Positions 24,275 through 33,147 of a stretch of DNA of 64,000 nucleotides are shown here, piece after piece (position 1 is the stretch's first letter; every line of letters starts with the position of its first letter). The position numbers and the translations under genes were made by a program. The stretch is from UBA12481 sp942493265 (lineage in GTDB: Bacteria; Bacteroidota; Bacteroidia; Bacteroidales; UBA12481), in the NCBI GenBank assembly GCA_942493265.1, contig OW818688.1, positions 4,154,001 to 4,218,000 on the forward strand. Reading direction: 5' to 3'. The notes beneath the pieces were generated by a model. It was not told where the DNA came from. It searched no databases and worked only from the letters and a program-made list of their open reading frames with translations.

Positions 24275-26851
24275 TTACCGGAAGAGAAGGTTGTTTAATG
24301 AATATTCTTCTGTTTCAATTGTGCTATTATTCATTTCAAGGGAATGCTTGCGCGTGAAGATCCTCAATTCTCCCGTTGATGGATTCACCAGACACGAAAT
24401 CTGATAAACCTCCCTGAACGTCTGCTCATGATAATCGACAGCAGATTGCACGTAATTCATAACATCAACATTAGCCTGGCCCCACCAACCCAGAAGCATC
24501 ATACCGGGCAAATCCCTGGGGGTTAATTCATTACTAAGCTCAATAAACCGATCTATAAATATCTCATATTCATTCGGCTTTCCGTCCGCATTGGTTTGAG
24601 CAACCGGTGAGCCGTACAGGTAACCCACAATCTGATAGGTATCCTTCGGAATTGCCTGGATAGCAGCAGCTGCAGTAATGTCGCTGACCACCGACTTATC
24701 AAAATTTACAGCAGTAACGATTGAATCACCCCATGTATTATTCAGTGTAATTCTGGAGTAGTCTTTATCTTTCTGAGCCTGCCCCTCCTGCCCGATCACT
24801 GTGGAGCTTGCAGGATTCAGAGCAAAACGGTACAACTCATCCAATTTAATGAATGCTGCAGGATCCGGCATTGGATCCAGATAACCGGTTTTTCTCCGTA
24901 AGAAACCTGCTCCCTGAATCATTTCCGAACCGGGATTCAGCAGAATACCGATTTGCCATTTTTCCTTAAAGAATGACCGGTGAATTTTCATCAGGCCTTC
25001 CGGAATTTCCATGCTGTTGTCGGCGCATGATGTAAACCAGCCGATCAGCCGGTACTTTTTATTCTGCCGCACCAGTTCATTCAGCTCATCAATCAGGTCG
25101 GCCCTTGAAATGGAATTATTGGAGATTGATGATCTCAGATATTTGGAATCACAGGCTTTTTCAATAAAGATTTCACTCTTTCCGGCAATCTTTCCGGGCA
25201 ATTTGTATTGATTGCCAAACAAATATCCTCCAAAGTCCCCGCCCTTTCTTTCCAGCAGGGCAGCCTGAACCAAATGGTAAACAGATTTAATTGCTGAAGC
25301 ATGATAATGAACCTTCCCCACTACGGATTCGGGGATAGACTCCTCGTAAACAATTGTATAGTATTCATTTATAACTTCGCTGGGAAAAATCCCCTCATCC
25401 GGAAACTTTGGCTTGCGGTTATCTGGATATCCATGCGAAAGAGTGGAAAGTCGTTCCCTGAGTATTTTCCTGTTTCGTGATGAGCTCCAGATTGTTGATA
25501 CAACTACCAGGACAAGAATTACGAGTAAGCCGGTCCAGACAATCCTGTTCGACAGGTACCAGGGAGTTTCCGCTACGTCAGGTATGATGGCCGCAACTCC
25601 GTTATCCACTTGTTCGATTGCGGATTGAAGATCATTCTGGCCTTTTTGAAAGGTAGCATGAAGCGATACAATTTCCCGTACCGGTATCAGTCCATCGATA
25701 TCGATACGATAATTGTTCCAGGTATTCTCATGGTTCAGAATGAGACTTTGAAAATCCTTTTTGATGGAATTGTGGCAGATTACCAGGGAATCGATTTTAG
25801 GATTACGTGACCGGCGGTTATCCTCACTGGTTATCAATGCACTGATTTCCTGTGCTATCTGATGTTGCCGTGCTGCAATAAAAGTTAGTGAATCGGCCTG
25901 ACTTTGAATAACTGGTTCAATACGGATGCGAATAAGATTTCTGAGGCTGTCATTACTCCGAATGCTTACTGATGGATCGACCTCTGCCAGGGTTGGCTGG
26001 GAGATCCTGTAGCGGTAGGCTGCACGAAGGTCGATCACCATATCATTCAACCGATTATACTGATCGCGGTAAACCTGAATGGTATCGGCCGGCAGACTGT
26101 CGGGATTGAGCATTGACATTTGCGTGCTGATACGGGCCGAAAGCTGTTCCAGGTCGCGGAAGTACGCAGGACTGGCCAGGTCGCCGGCTGATTTTACATC
26201 ACCTGCACTTTTGACTTTTAACCGTGTAGCCTGCAACCTGTCCGCCGCAGCCCGCAAGGAAGCAGAATTAACAACAATTCCTGCGGCTGGTTTTCCGGGG
26301 TCGCCTTTAGCCGTTTCAACTGCCTGGGTTTTTGATTTTATTTGAAAATTCATCTTCAGGGAACTGGATCCCATAAGATCAATCGGGGCGGATTTCCCTT
26401 CATCATACAATTCCGGGGTCATCGCATACTGAAAACGCGCGGTGAACGAAGCCTCACCCTGGTAGCCATTCAATACAGATATTGTAAGCCTTCCTGTAGC
26501 GGAAAAAATGAGTTTGAAGAATTTCTGCTGCTCAAATGAACTGCAGCGAAACTTTCCGGCTGGCAACATATCGAAATCATATTTCGACAGGCACAGCACC
26601 GGCATCCTGGTAATATCCGTAATCGGCTGCCCTTCATCGTTCATCCAGATAACAGAAAACTCCAGTTGATAGAGCCCTTCTGTTGGTTGAGGAATAAGGT
26701 TAACAGTGATATTACCGGCCAGTTTTGTTTCCGCCCGGTCAAACCAGGTAAATGAAGATTTTTTCTCCTGAGCCACCACATTTGCTAACATGGAGATAAT
26801 CAGGCACAAGCTGATCAGGTACTTCTTAGCAAAAAACTGCATATAACTCAA
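24275..26851 (-). CDS. Single-pass membrane protein with two MPN/JAB-like domains lacking the metal site
   Basis: 858 residues. Order: signal peptide (to about 28); a beta-rich extracytoplasmic domain (about 30-165); a long helical, probably coiled-coil segment (about 195-420); one membrane helix (438-455, VWTGLLVILVLVVVSTIW); then two cytoplasmic domains. Domain one (about 515-660) has FGGYLFGN, YRLIGWFTSC and WQIGILLNP; domain two (about 708-835) has IVGYLYGSP, MLLGWWGQANVD and YQISCLVNPSTGE. Both follow the MPN/JAB fold, but the His-x-His...Asp zinc motif is absent in both, so I expect binding rather than peptidase activity. First gene of the operon with the barrel and two lipoproteins, it could link a cytoplasmic partner to the outer membrane. 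Fold call by eye. Confidence 0.6.
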   Translation of the reverse strand: MSYMQFFAKKYLISLCLIISMLANVVAQEKKSSFTWFDRAETKLAGNITVNLIPQPTEGLYQLEFSVIWMNDEGQPITDITRMPVLCLSKYDFDMLPAGKFRCSSFEQQKFFKLIFSATGRLTISVLNGYQGEASFTARFQYAMTPELYDEGKSAPIDLMGSSSLKMNFQIKSKTQAVETAKGDPGKPAAGIVVNSASLRAAADRLQATRLKVKSAGDVKSAGDLASPAYFRDLEQLSARISTQMSMLNPDSLPADTIQVYRDQYNRLNDMVIDLRAAYRYRISQPTLAEVDPSVSIRSNDSLRNLIRIRIEPVIQSQADSLTFIAARQHQIAQEISALITSEDNRRSRNPKIDSLVICHNSIKKDFQSLILNHENTWNNYRIDIDGLIPVREIVSLHATFQKGQNDLQSAIEQVDNGVAAIIPDVAETPWYLSNRIVWTGLLVILVLVVVSTIWSSSRNRKILRERLSTLSHGYPDNRKPKFPDEGIFPSEVINEYYTIVYEESIPESVVGKVHYHASAIKSVYHLVQAALLERKGGDFGGYLFGNQYKLPGKIAGKSEIFIEKACDSKYLRSSISNNSISRADLIDELNELVRQNKKYRLIGWFTSCADNSMEIPEGLMKIHRSFFKEKWQIGILLNPGSEMIQGAGFLRRKTGYLDPMPDPAAFIKLDELYRFALNPASSTVIGQEGQAQKDKDYSRITLNNTWGDSIVTAVNFDKSVVSDITAAAAIQAIPKDTYQIVGYLYGSPVAQTNADGKPNEYEIFIDRFIELSNELTPRDLPGMMLLGWWGQANVDVMNYVQSAVDYHEQTFREVYQISCLVNPSTGELRIFTRKHSLEMNNSTIETEEYSLNNLLFR

Positions 26852-26894
26852 TACATGTAAGTTACGTAAGGACTGCGAGGTTTCCTTCGCGCAA

Positions 26895-26902
26895 CAAAAG
26901 TA
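26895..26902 (-). promoter_or_regulatory. Candidate -7 box of the PKD/barrel/pseudo-MPN operon (TACTTTTG)
   Basis: On the minus strand TACTTTTG fits TAnnTTTG exactly, 44 bases before the start of the 858-residue protein. A TTTG lies upstream, but with 24 bases of spacing instead of about 19-21, so the -33 element is uncertain. Confidence 0.4.
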
Positions 26903-26945
26903 TTAAAATTTACCGGGGATTCGTAACAAACAACGGCAAAACCAA

Positions 26946-27227
26946 TCAGCAACCAAGCATGATCAGTTTATCATGAACGTCGGTGACCGTTTTAACCAGG
27001 TCCCTTTTAATACCCAGAAAATAAGCACGGGAATTTCCATGGGTAGTAGCATCAAAATGGTTGATGCGTTCCAATAAATCTTCCTTTATTACAATTATCT
27101 CATTAATAATCTCTTCGTAAGCAGAGAAATCCTTTTCAGGACGCTCCTCCATACAAGCATAGCAATCCAGTATCACATCAGTAATCAGATAATCGATATC
27201 CTTCTTAAGGTTTTTCTTGCTGGCCAT
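26946..27227 (-). CDS. Small helical conserved-type hypothetical protein
   Basis: 93 residues, all alpha-helical by appearance, with no signal peptide: a basic start (MASKKNLKKDIDYLITDVIL), a middle EEIINEIIVIKEDLLERINH and an end IKRDLVKTVTDVHDKLIMLGC. Two or three Cys (DCYACMEE and the C-terminal residue) are present. I recall similar small proteins in Bacteroidota but know no function. It stands alone, with its own promoter candidate at 27252-27281, and is 94 bases upstream of the pseudo-MPN operon on the same strand. Confidence 0.7.
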   Translation of the reverse strand: MASKKNLKKDIDYLITDVILDCYACMEERPEKDFSAYEEIINEIIVIKEDLLERINHFDATTHGNSRAYFLGIKRDLVKTVTDVHDKLIMLGC

Positions 27228-27251
27228 ATTCGTCTTTCAATTTTTCTTACT

Positions 27252-27281
27252 TAAAGATAGGAAAATTTTTAAAAAAAACAA
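27252..27281 (-). promoter_or_regulatory. Candidate promoter of the 93-residue hypothetical gene
   Basis: On the minus strand TTG (complement of 27279-27281) is followed after 19 bases by TATCTTTA (complement of 27252-27259), one base off TAnnTTTG. The spacing is ideal, and the box lies 25 bases before the ATG. Confidence 0.4.
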
Positions 27282-27307
27282 CTCTTGCCGAAAAATATAC
27301 GTAAAGA

Positions 27308-27586
27308 TCAGCGAATCTGGAAATTTTCGTATTCCAGAAGCGGATGAAAAGTATATTCTACCGAGTCGACAATAGCCCGTGGGGGACCTTTCCTGCACCA
27401 TTCAATGAGAGTATTCACCGAATCGGGGCTTCCCTGTGCTTCAATGTATACCGACTCATCCGGAAGGTTCTTAGCAAAACCGGTGAGCCCGAGTTCATTA
27501 GCCATTTTCTGTGCCGACCAGCGGTACCCAACACCCTGAACCCGGCCGGAAACCCTGATCTTCGCCCTGCAATTTGCTGCATTCAT
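27308..27586 (-). CDS. acyP: Acylphosphatase
   Basis: 92 residues, the usual length. The signature RVSGRVQGVGYRWSAQKMAN at residues 10-30 contains the phosphate-binding loop and the catalytic Arg (in VGYRW); GFAKNLPDESVYIEAQG carries the position equivalent to the catalytic Asn (NLP). It hydrolyses acyl phosphates such as acetyl phosphate or carbamoyl phosphate. It is the last gene of a minus series (17 bases after the 315-residue hypothetical and two genes after the FucI-family isomerase). The Trp after the usual Phe/Tyr-Arg position is a tolerated variant. Confidence 0.93.
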   Translation of the reverse strand: MNAANCRAKIRVSGRVQGVGYRWSAQKMANELGLTGFAKNLPDESVYIEAQGSPDSVNTLIEWCRKGPPRAIVDSVEYTFHPLLEYENFQIR

Positions 27587-27603
27587 TGCTCAGGTGTGGC
27601 AGA

Positions 27604-28548
27604 TTAAAAATTCTTACCCCCGGTTTTCACTCCTGTTGGATCGGCAGGATTTGCTGATGCCGAAACCATTTTAATGGGTTCAACTTTATCCTGATCTGAT
27701 TGGAGAACCGCACGAACAAAGTAAACTCCGTCAAGTGAAACCGTAATCCGGCACCAGAGGGAAGCTTTTGTCAAGGGTAAAAGGAAGAGCAGCTCCCTCG
27801 GCCGGCTCTTGATCACTTTACCGCCAGACTTTACACAGGCACGGTAATAGCTTTCAAGCACCTCAACCGATGATACCTGCTTATCCACCTGATTGTTAGA
27901 GTTCCTGACATCAATTTTAAGTTCCCAATAGGGCCCCATAACCTTTTGACGGAACAGCGTATCCTTCTCATTCCAGGTGAATTCCTGGTGATCATACTTA
28001 CTGTACTGAACACGGGTAACCACCGATTTAGGCAGATAATTTATCCTGGGGGGCAAAGCCACAGAGTCCAGAAATTTCTCAAAAACGATAACAGGCCTGG
28101 TATCGAACTGAATTTTATTGACAAAGGGTACCTCCCTGATGAGCCTTAGGCGGTATGACTTATCATTCGAAAGCACGGCGCGGCCCCAAACGTTACCCGC
28201 AGGTTCGGGAATCACGAAATGTACCTGAAGGGTATCCTCAAAAAAGATGGCACCTTTTTTTTCAATAATCTGGCTGACGACAAAATCCTTGAATTTCCTT
28301 TTCTGGCGGAAAACGGAATCATAGGTATACCCTATCTCCCAATATTGCCCCATAGCCTGCCGGTTCTTCCCGGTACTGTCGTTCTTGATATCCAGATAGT
28401 TGAAATTATTATATTTCGCTACCTTTCCCTGAATCCCCTTATAACCCTTGATAATTGGCGGTTCGGGGAAGGATTCTGCCTGTGAAAAACCCTGGAGGGC
28501 AGTTAGTATCGTGAGTGAGAGTGTTAAAAAAAATATTTTCGGTTGCAT
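27604..28548 (-). CDS. Secreted beta-rich protein of unknown function
   Basis: 315 residues from the ATG at 28546-28548, which gives the signal peptide MQPKIFFLTLSLTILTALQG; the longest frame would overlap the isomerase gene. The mature protein seems to hold two related halves, each with a YWEIGYTYD/YWELKIDVR strand, a phrase of the type SQIIEKKGAIF or SSVEVLESYYRACVK, and a closing IPEPAGNVWGRAVLSNDKSY or LPLTKASLWCRITVSLDGVY. This internal duplication, with a carbohydrate- or OmpA-like beta character, is seen directly; no family name is recognised. Gaps of 10 bases to the isomerase and 17 to acylphosphatase suggest one transcript. Confidence 0.7.
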   Translation of the reverse strand: MQPKIFFLTLSLTILTALQGFSQAESFPEPPIIKGYKGIQGKVAKYNNFNYLDIKNDSTGKNRQAMGQYWEIGYTYDSVFRQKRKFKDFVVSQIIEKKGAIFFEDTLQVHFVIPEPAGNVWGRAVLSNDKSYRLRLIREVPFVNKIQFDTRPVIVFEKFLDSVALPPRINYLPKSVVTRVQYSKYDHQEFTWNEKDTLFRQKVMGPYWELKIDVRNSNNQVDKQVSSVEVLESYYRACVKSGGKVIKSRPRELLFLLPLTKASLWCRITVSLDGVYFVRAVLQSDQDKVEPIKMVSASANPADPTGVKTGGKNF

Positions 28549-28558
28549 TTTCTGTATG

Positions 28559-30265
28559 TTAAACTTTTCGAAGAATCTTTGTCTGATTTTCACCGCCGTT
28601 GAGCAGGTAAAGCAGGGGAAGCGGACGATCCACACTTTCACGGAATGCTGGCTTTGCCTGCCATGGAGTCACGCTGAGCACATTGGCCAGATCCATCCAG
28701 AATTGCAGTCTGGCTGTTGGAAGGTTCCAGGTCATATGCAAATGGTTTGCAGGAGCATAATGCTTATATTCAGCCATTGAGGCGAACTCGGGAGTAATGA
28801 AGGTGTGCGGCCAGCTGGGATCGGTTTTATTGCAAACAGCTGTGGCCAATGCTTCAGGAAGCGATACGGTTTCGGCCTCATCCCATATCATGGAGAACAT
28901 CCCCGACAAGGAACTGTAAGCAAGCCTGCCCGCAATCCCCTTTATTCCGCCGGGAGTAAGGAAGGTAACTGAATTACCCATACCCGGGAAATAATCGGGA
29001 TCAGCAAGCGGGAAAGTAATCCTCGGAGTAACGGTTTTTGCCGGCTCACCTGGTAATCCTGCCCAGTTGAAGGAAGCCGAACCGCTGTTATTCCCATCAA
29101 CAAATCCTCTGAGTGCCCACTTGGCAGCTTCAGGAAGCTTGATATTCAATGTTTTGGCAAGATTGCTGATTTCCCATGGCTCCCATACTTTCCGGAAATC
29201 CATGAACAAAGGAGGATTGCCTCCCGACAGGTAGGTATAGAATACCATCGTGAGCAGTCCCTGCATATCAGCCTCGGTAGCAAATGGCAGGGCCGGTTTG
29301 GGGCCGTTATGGTCGAACGTTGAATTAAAGATCGATTCCATGGCATCAGCCACCGGTAGCGGTGTCCCCCTTTTATCCGATCCCCATTCAAGCTGCGACA
29401 TAAAGCCTCCTCCTATTCCATCAAGATCCTTGATCAGATCCCTGGTGATGAGATACATCGCCAAACTATCATTGAACCTGGCATTATCTTCGTCGCCGGT
29501 AAGTTTTACTTTACCAAAATCCGTATCGATCCAGTTTCTGAGCGCCTTTAATTCTTCCTTATCGTACGCTTTTTTGTTGAGCATATCTGCCAGAAGCTTC
29601 ATATCCAGGCGGGCAATCTCAATACCAAAAGTGTTTCGGGTGGGTATGATATGCTGCAATGCGGTTTCCATACCCATGGAATCGTGACCGAAAACAACTA
29701 CCCGTTTACCCTTGACAACCTGAAAAGTTGTGGCAGCATACAGCCAGTCAACCAGTGAATTGAATGTTTCCGGGGTCATCTCAGGCATCAGGCCATCATC
29801 TGGCCATGATCCGACATTGATGTGCATGAGCCGTCCGGTTTGAGCTACGGCTCCGGAAACTGCATGGGTAAAGACCACGCCTGGTTTCGGACCGCTGTTT
29901 CCGCAGGTAAAGTTCAGCGGAGTATCTTTTGGAAACTGCGACAGCAATGATAAAAGGGTTAACTGTGGAAAAGCCCAGGTGTCGGGCAATCCAACCAGAA
30001 TGGTGACACCGGCGGCAATGAATGAACGGGCTACCTTATCTGCTTCTTTCTCCGAATCAATCAGCAAATCGGAATAAACGACCGGAACCTGCCGGCCATC
30101 AGGCAGCTTAATGGCATCAGCAAGCTTGTCGGCATGCAGTTTTACAATATTGCCGGCACGTTCACGTGCTGAAGGATCTATTCTGGGATCACAGGTAGCA
30201 AATACACCAATGACAGGTATCGCTTTGGTTGTTTCGTTGTTAGAGGATATACACCGGGCTTCCAT
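28559..30265 (-). CDS. fucI: L-fucose isomerase-family protein
   Basis: 568 residues, near the size of FucI (591 in E. coli). The N-terminus IPVIGVFATCDPRIDPSARE matches the family opening. The metal and catalytic positions appear to be kept: ATEADMQGLLTM (Glu331, the E337 equivalent), FMDFRKVWEP (Asp356, the D361 equivalent) and NHLHMTWN near residue 515 (His equivalent to H528). The enzyme interconverts aldoses and ketoses such as L-fucose/L-fuculose or D-arabinose, with Mn. No fuculose kinase or aldolase is nearby, so the physiological substrate is open; divergence from canonical motifs suggests a sub-family. It is divergent from mnmD. Confidence 0.8.
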   Translation of the reverse strand: MEARCISSNNETTKAIPVIGVFATCDPRIDPSARERAGNIVKLHADKLADAIKLPDGRQVPVVYSDLLIDSEKEADKVARSFIAAGVTILVGLPDTWAFPQLTLLSLLSQFPKDTPLNFTCGNSGPKPGVVFTHAVSGAVAQTGRLMHINVGSWPDDGLMPEMTPETFNSLVDWLYAATTFQVVKGKRVVVFGHDSMGMETALQHIIPTRNTFGIEIARLDMKLLADMLNKKAYDKEELKALRNWIDTDFGKVKLTGDEDNARFNDSLAMYLITRDLIKDLDGIGGGFMSQLEWGSDKRGTPLPVADAMESIFNSTFDHNGPKPALPFATEADMQGLLTMVFYTYLSGGNPPLFMDFRKVWEPWEISNLAKTLNIKLPEAAKWALRGFVDGNNSGSASFNWAGLPGEPAKTVTPRITFPLADPDYFPGMGNSVTFLTPGGIKGIAGRLAYSSLSGMFSMIWDEAETVSLPEALATAVCNKTDPSWPHTFITPEFASMAEYKHYAPANHLHMTWNLPTARLQFWMDLANVLSVTPWQAKPAFRESVDRPLPLLYLLNGGENQTKILRKV

Positions 30266-30329
30266 ATACTAAATCTCTTTTTGTAAATTTACCGCTAAAA
30301 ATAACACTTTTCGGCAATCCTTTTACCAC

Positions 30330-30986
30330 ATGATCCGACACCTTATCCTGACAGAAGATGGGTCTCATTCGATTTTTGTTCCTGAAATGGGTGAACATTA
30401 TCATTCCATTCACGGTGCCATACAGGAAAGTCAACATATTTTTATCAGGCACGGATATGAAAAGACCACTTCGAATACGCTCTTCATTTTGGAAGCAGGG
30501 TTCGGAACCGGGTTGAATGCACTGCTCACCTTGCTCGCGTCATTAACTGACGGCAAGGAGGTTAACTACGAAAGCTGGGAAGCTTTTCCGTTAACCGTTG
30601 AGGAAGCCCGTCTGCTCAATTATCCGGAGTTACTGCATTGCGGGAAAGAAATCTTTAATGGGATTCATCAGGCCGGGTGGGATTCCGAAGTACCGGTCAA
30701 TTCCCGTTTTATATTAAAAAAAGTTCAGGATGACATCCGAAACTTCCATTCAAACCGATTGTTCGACCTGGTGTATTTCGATGCTTTCGGACCGGATTTT
30801 CAGCCTGAACTTTGGGAAACCGCCGTCTTTAAAAGAATCGGCGACAGCATGAAAAAAGGAGCCAGGCTGGTTACCTATTCTGCTAAAGGCCAGGTGAGGC
30901 GGAATCTCAGAGAAGCCGGATTTATTGTGGAGAAAGCCCCGGGGCCACCGGGAAAAAGGGAAATTACCATTGCGATAAAAAAGTAA
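30330..30986 (+). CDS. mnmD: tRNA 5-methylaminomethyl-2-thiouridine methyltransferase MnmD-like
   Basis: 218 residues. The SAM-binding motif LFILEAGFGTGLNALLTLLA at about 50-70 and the DUF752 motifs LVYFDAFGPDFQPELWETAVF and GARLVTYSAKGQVRRNLREAGF are those of the methyltransferase half of MnmC, here as a stand-alone protein (MnmD), as in Bacteroidota and Bacillus. It completes mnm5s2U at the wobble base of tRNA Lys, Glu and Gln. The start MIRHLILTEDGSHSIFVPEM matches family members. The next gene starts 4 bases after its stop. Confidence 0.92.
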   Translation: MIRHLILTEDGSHSIFVPEMGEHYHSIHGAIQESQHIFIRHGYEKTTSNTLFILEAGFGTGLNALLTLLASLTDGKEVNYESWEAFPLTVEEARLLNYPELLHCGKEIFNGIHQAGWDSEVPVNSRFILKKVQDDIRNFHSNRLFDLVYFDAFGPDFQPELWETAVFKRIGDSMKKGARLVTYSAKGQVRRNLREAGFIVEKAPGPPGKREITIAIKK

Positions 30987-30989
30987 TAT

Positions 30990-31523
30990 ATGCCAATAAA
31001 AAAAATACCCACCCTGATCTGGGCAGGTCTGGTTCTGATGATCGCCTCAGTAACCTTCACCGGTCAGGCCACTGGCCAGACGGCCAACCACCTGATCCTG
31101 TTAAAAAGAGGCCATATAAATAAGGTCAACTTCTTTACCGGTGATCCGATCACCTTTGTCCGTGAAGGCAATGAATATGCAGAAGAAACTTATTTACAAG
31201 GGATTGGGCGCGATTACATCCTGGTTTCAGGGGAGGAGATCCCGATAAAAAAGATCTCCTGTTTGGTGCGGGAAAATACCGGATTCAATTTCAGGGTTTC
31301 CGGCAAAGCCCTCATGATTGCCGCACCCGGATACCTGGTGATCGGTGCAGTTAACAATCTTTTCCAGCATGTAAGTCCGGTGCCTACTGTTTCCAACCTG
31401 ATTGTGGCGGGAGTTTTACTCGCAGCGGGGGCTGTCCTTCCGGCATTCCAGGTCAGGAAATATACGATTGGCAGAAAATTTTCATTAAAGATCGTTCAAT
31501 CGGATCCGGCCTTTAACCGCTGA
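30990..31523 (+). CDS. Small membrane protein of unknown function
   Basis: 177 residues. A signal peptide or first helix (IPTLIWAGLVLMIASVTFTG) is followed by a beta-rich extracytoplasmic stretch (LILLKRGHINKVNFFTGDPI, then IGRDYILVSGEEIPIKKISC) and two membrane helices (KALMIAAPGYLVIGAVNNLF and SNLIVAGVLLAAGAVLPAF). I recognise similar proteins only as Bacteroidota hypotheticals. The 3-base gap to mnmD implies co-transcription, but no functional link is evident. A strong terminator follows. Confidence 0.75.
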   Translation: MPIKKIPTLIWAGLVLMIASVTFTGQATGQTANHLILLKRGHINKVNFFTGDPITFVREGNEYAEETYLQGIGRDYILVSGEEIPIKKISCLVRENTGFNFRVSGKALMIAAPGYLVIGAVNNLFQHVSPVPTVSNLIVAGVLLAAGAVLPAFQVRKYTIGRKFSLKIVQSDPAFNR

Positions 31524-31544
31524 ATATTCAAGTTGGTTTATATT

Positions 31545-31584
31545 AAAATAAAAGGTCCCTGCTTTCGCAAGGACCTTTTATTTT
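31545..31584. terminator. Bidirectional rho-independent terminator
   Basis: Arms at about 31545-31559 and 31570-31584 pair almost fully (core AAAGGTCC/GGACCTTT) around a loop of about ten bases, with A-rich sequence on one side and T-rich on the other. It lies between the convergent small membrane protein gene and the permease gene and can serve both. Confidence 0.88.
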
Positions 31585-31604
31585 ATTCAGGATCAGGCAA
31601 ATGC

Positions 31605-33071
31605 CTATTTGGCAAGAATTGATGCCTGATTAAGCTTACTGTGATTTTTTCCGTATGCAAAGTATACGATAAGACCGATACAAAGCCATACACCCATAGC
31701 AATCCAGGCGTAAAGGTTGAGGAAAGTGGTTACACCCAGACAGCAAACGATTCCGAAAATCGGAACAAATGGAGAGCCCGGGGTTTTAAAAGGCCTGTGC
31801 GTATCAGGCTGCCTTTTGCGCAGGATAAGAATTGCCAGGCAAATGGATGAAAAAGCCAGCAGAGTACCTAATGATACCAGTTTGCTGAGGACTCCGATCG
31901 GAAACAACCCGGCCAGAACCATTGCCAGAACACCAACAATAATGGTTGCGGCATAAGGGGTACCGAATTTCGGATGCATCTTTGCAAAAACCGGTGGGAG
32001 CAAACCGTCCTTCGACATAACAAAGAAAATACGTGGTTGTCCGAGCAGCATCACAAGAATTACCGAACTCAAGCCGGCTACGGCCCCGATTTTAACCAAC
32101 GGGGATAACCATTTCACTCCGATTGCATCAACACCAACTGCGATAGGATCAGGTACACCAAGACTGGTATAAGGAACAATACCGGTAAGAACCAGGGCAA
32201 CTAAAATATACAGAACTGTACAAACGGCCAATGATCCGAGGATCCCGATAGGTAAATCGCGCTGTGGATTTTTTGATTCCTGGGCGGCAGTTGAAACGGC
32301 ATCAAAACCGATATAGGCGAAGAAGATGACCGCTGCCCCCCTGAGTATTCCGCTAAAGCCAAACTTACCGAAACTACCCTGATTTTCAGGGATGAATGGG
32401 TGCCAGTTAGCTTTTTTCATAAAGAACAAACCAACCAGGATGAAGGTGATGATTACGAAAAGCTTGATAAAAACGATCACGTTATTGAAACGTGCTGATT
32501 CTTTTACACCGGTAACCAGTAACACCGTTACCAGGAAAATGATGAACATGGCCGGGATATTCATAATACCACCCGTAGCCATTTCAAATCCGTTGGTAAC
32601 ATCATTATAAACGATCGGAGCTGTTGTCAGGGCAGCAGGCAGGTATATACCCATGTTGCCCAGAAGGCTGACAACATAACCCGACCAGCCCACGCTAACT
32701 GTTGAAGCGGCAAACAGGTACTCAACAATGAGAACCCAACCGATTATCCAGCCAAAAAATTCTCCGATAGTGGCATAGGCATAGGTATATGCGCTTCCCG
32801 ATATCGGGATCATGGAGGTTAGCTCTGCGTAGCACAATCCGGCTGCAGCGCAGGCAAGTGCGGCAATCAGGAAAGAAATAATAATGGCCGGCCCTGCATA
32901 ATTTGCAGATACCTCACCCGTCAGCACAAAAATACCGGCACCGATAATGGCACCGATCCCCAATGTGATCAGGTTAGTCGCCGACAATGCCCGCTTAAAA
33001 CCGTGGCTGTCGCTTTTCGCCTCGGCCTGGAGCTGGTTGAAGGGCTTAACTTTAAAAAGCTGGTTCGTCAT
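31605..33071 (-). CDS. APC-family amino-acid permease (CAT/YfnA-like)
   Basis: 488 residues with 12-13 membrane helices. The first helix ITLGIGAIIGAGIFVLTGEV contains the substrate-binding GAGIF loop of the APC superfamily; SIPISGSAYTYAYATIGEF-type helix 3 sequence and FFAYIGFDAVSTAAQESKNPQRDLPIGI in helix 6 mark the cationic amino-acid transporter branch. It probably imports amino acids by proton symport. It is monocistronic on minus, with a terminator after it. The substrate cannot be settled from sequence. Confidence 0.92.
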   Translation of the reverse strand: MTNQLFKVKPFNQLQAEAKSDSHGFKRALSATNLITLGIGAIIGAGIFVLTGEVSANYAGPAIIISFLIAALACAAAGLCYAELTSMIPISGSAYTYAYATIGEFFGWIIGWVLIVEYLFAASTVSVGWSGYVVSLLGNMGIYLPAALTTAPIVYNDVTNGFEMATGGIMNIPAMFIIFLVTVLLVTGVKESARFNNVIVFIKLFVIITFILVGLFFMKKANWHPFIPENQGSFGKFGFSGILRGAAVIFFAYIGFDAVSTAAQESKNPQRDLPIGILGSLAVCTVLYILVALVLTGIVPYTSLGVPDPIAVGVDAIGVKWLSPLVKIGAVAGLSSVILVMLLGQPRIFFVMSKDGLLPPVFAKMHPKFGTPYAATIIVGVLAMVLAGLFPIGVLSKLVSLGTLLAFSSICLAILILRKRQPDTHRPFKTPGSPFVPIFGIVCCLGVTTFLNLYAWIAMGVWLCIGLIVYFAYGKNHSKLNQASILAK

Positions 33072-33147
33072 TTCCGTTGATTTTAGAATTTGCTAAAAAT
33101 AGGTTTTTTATTCACTTCAGGTAATAATCTTAATCAGTTATAACAGT

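Noticed and set aside
24275..26851. Active JAMM peptidase in the MPN-like protein
   Set aside because: Neither domain has the His-x-His...Asp metal set, so peptidase activity is not supported.
20286..26851. Type VI secretion or contractile injection locus
   Set aside because: No sheath, tube, baseplate or ClpV-like genes are present near the PKD/barrel operon.
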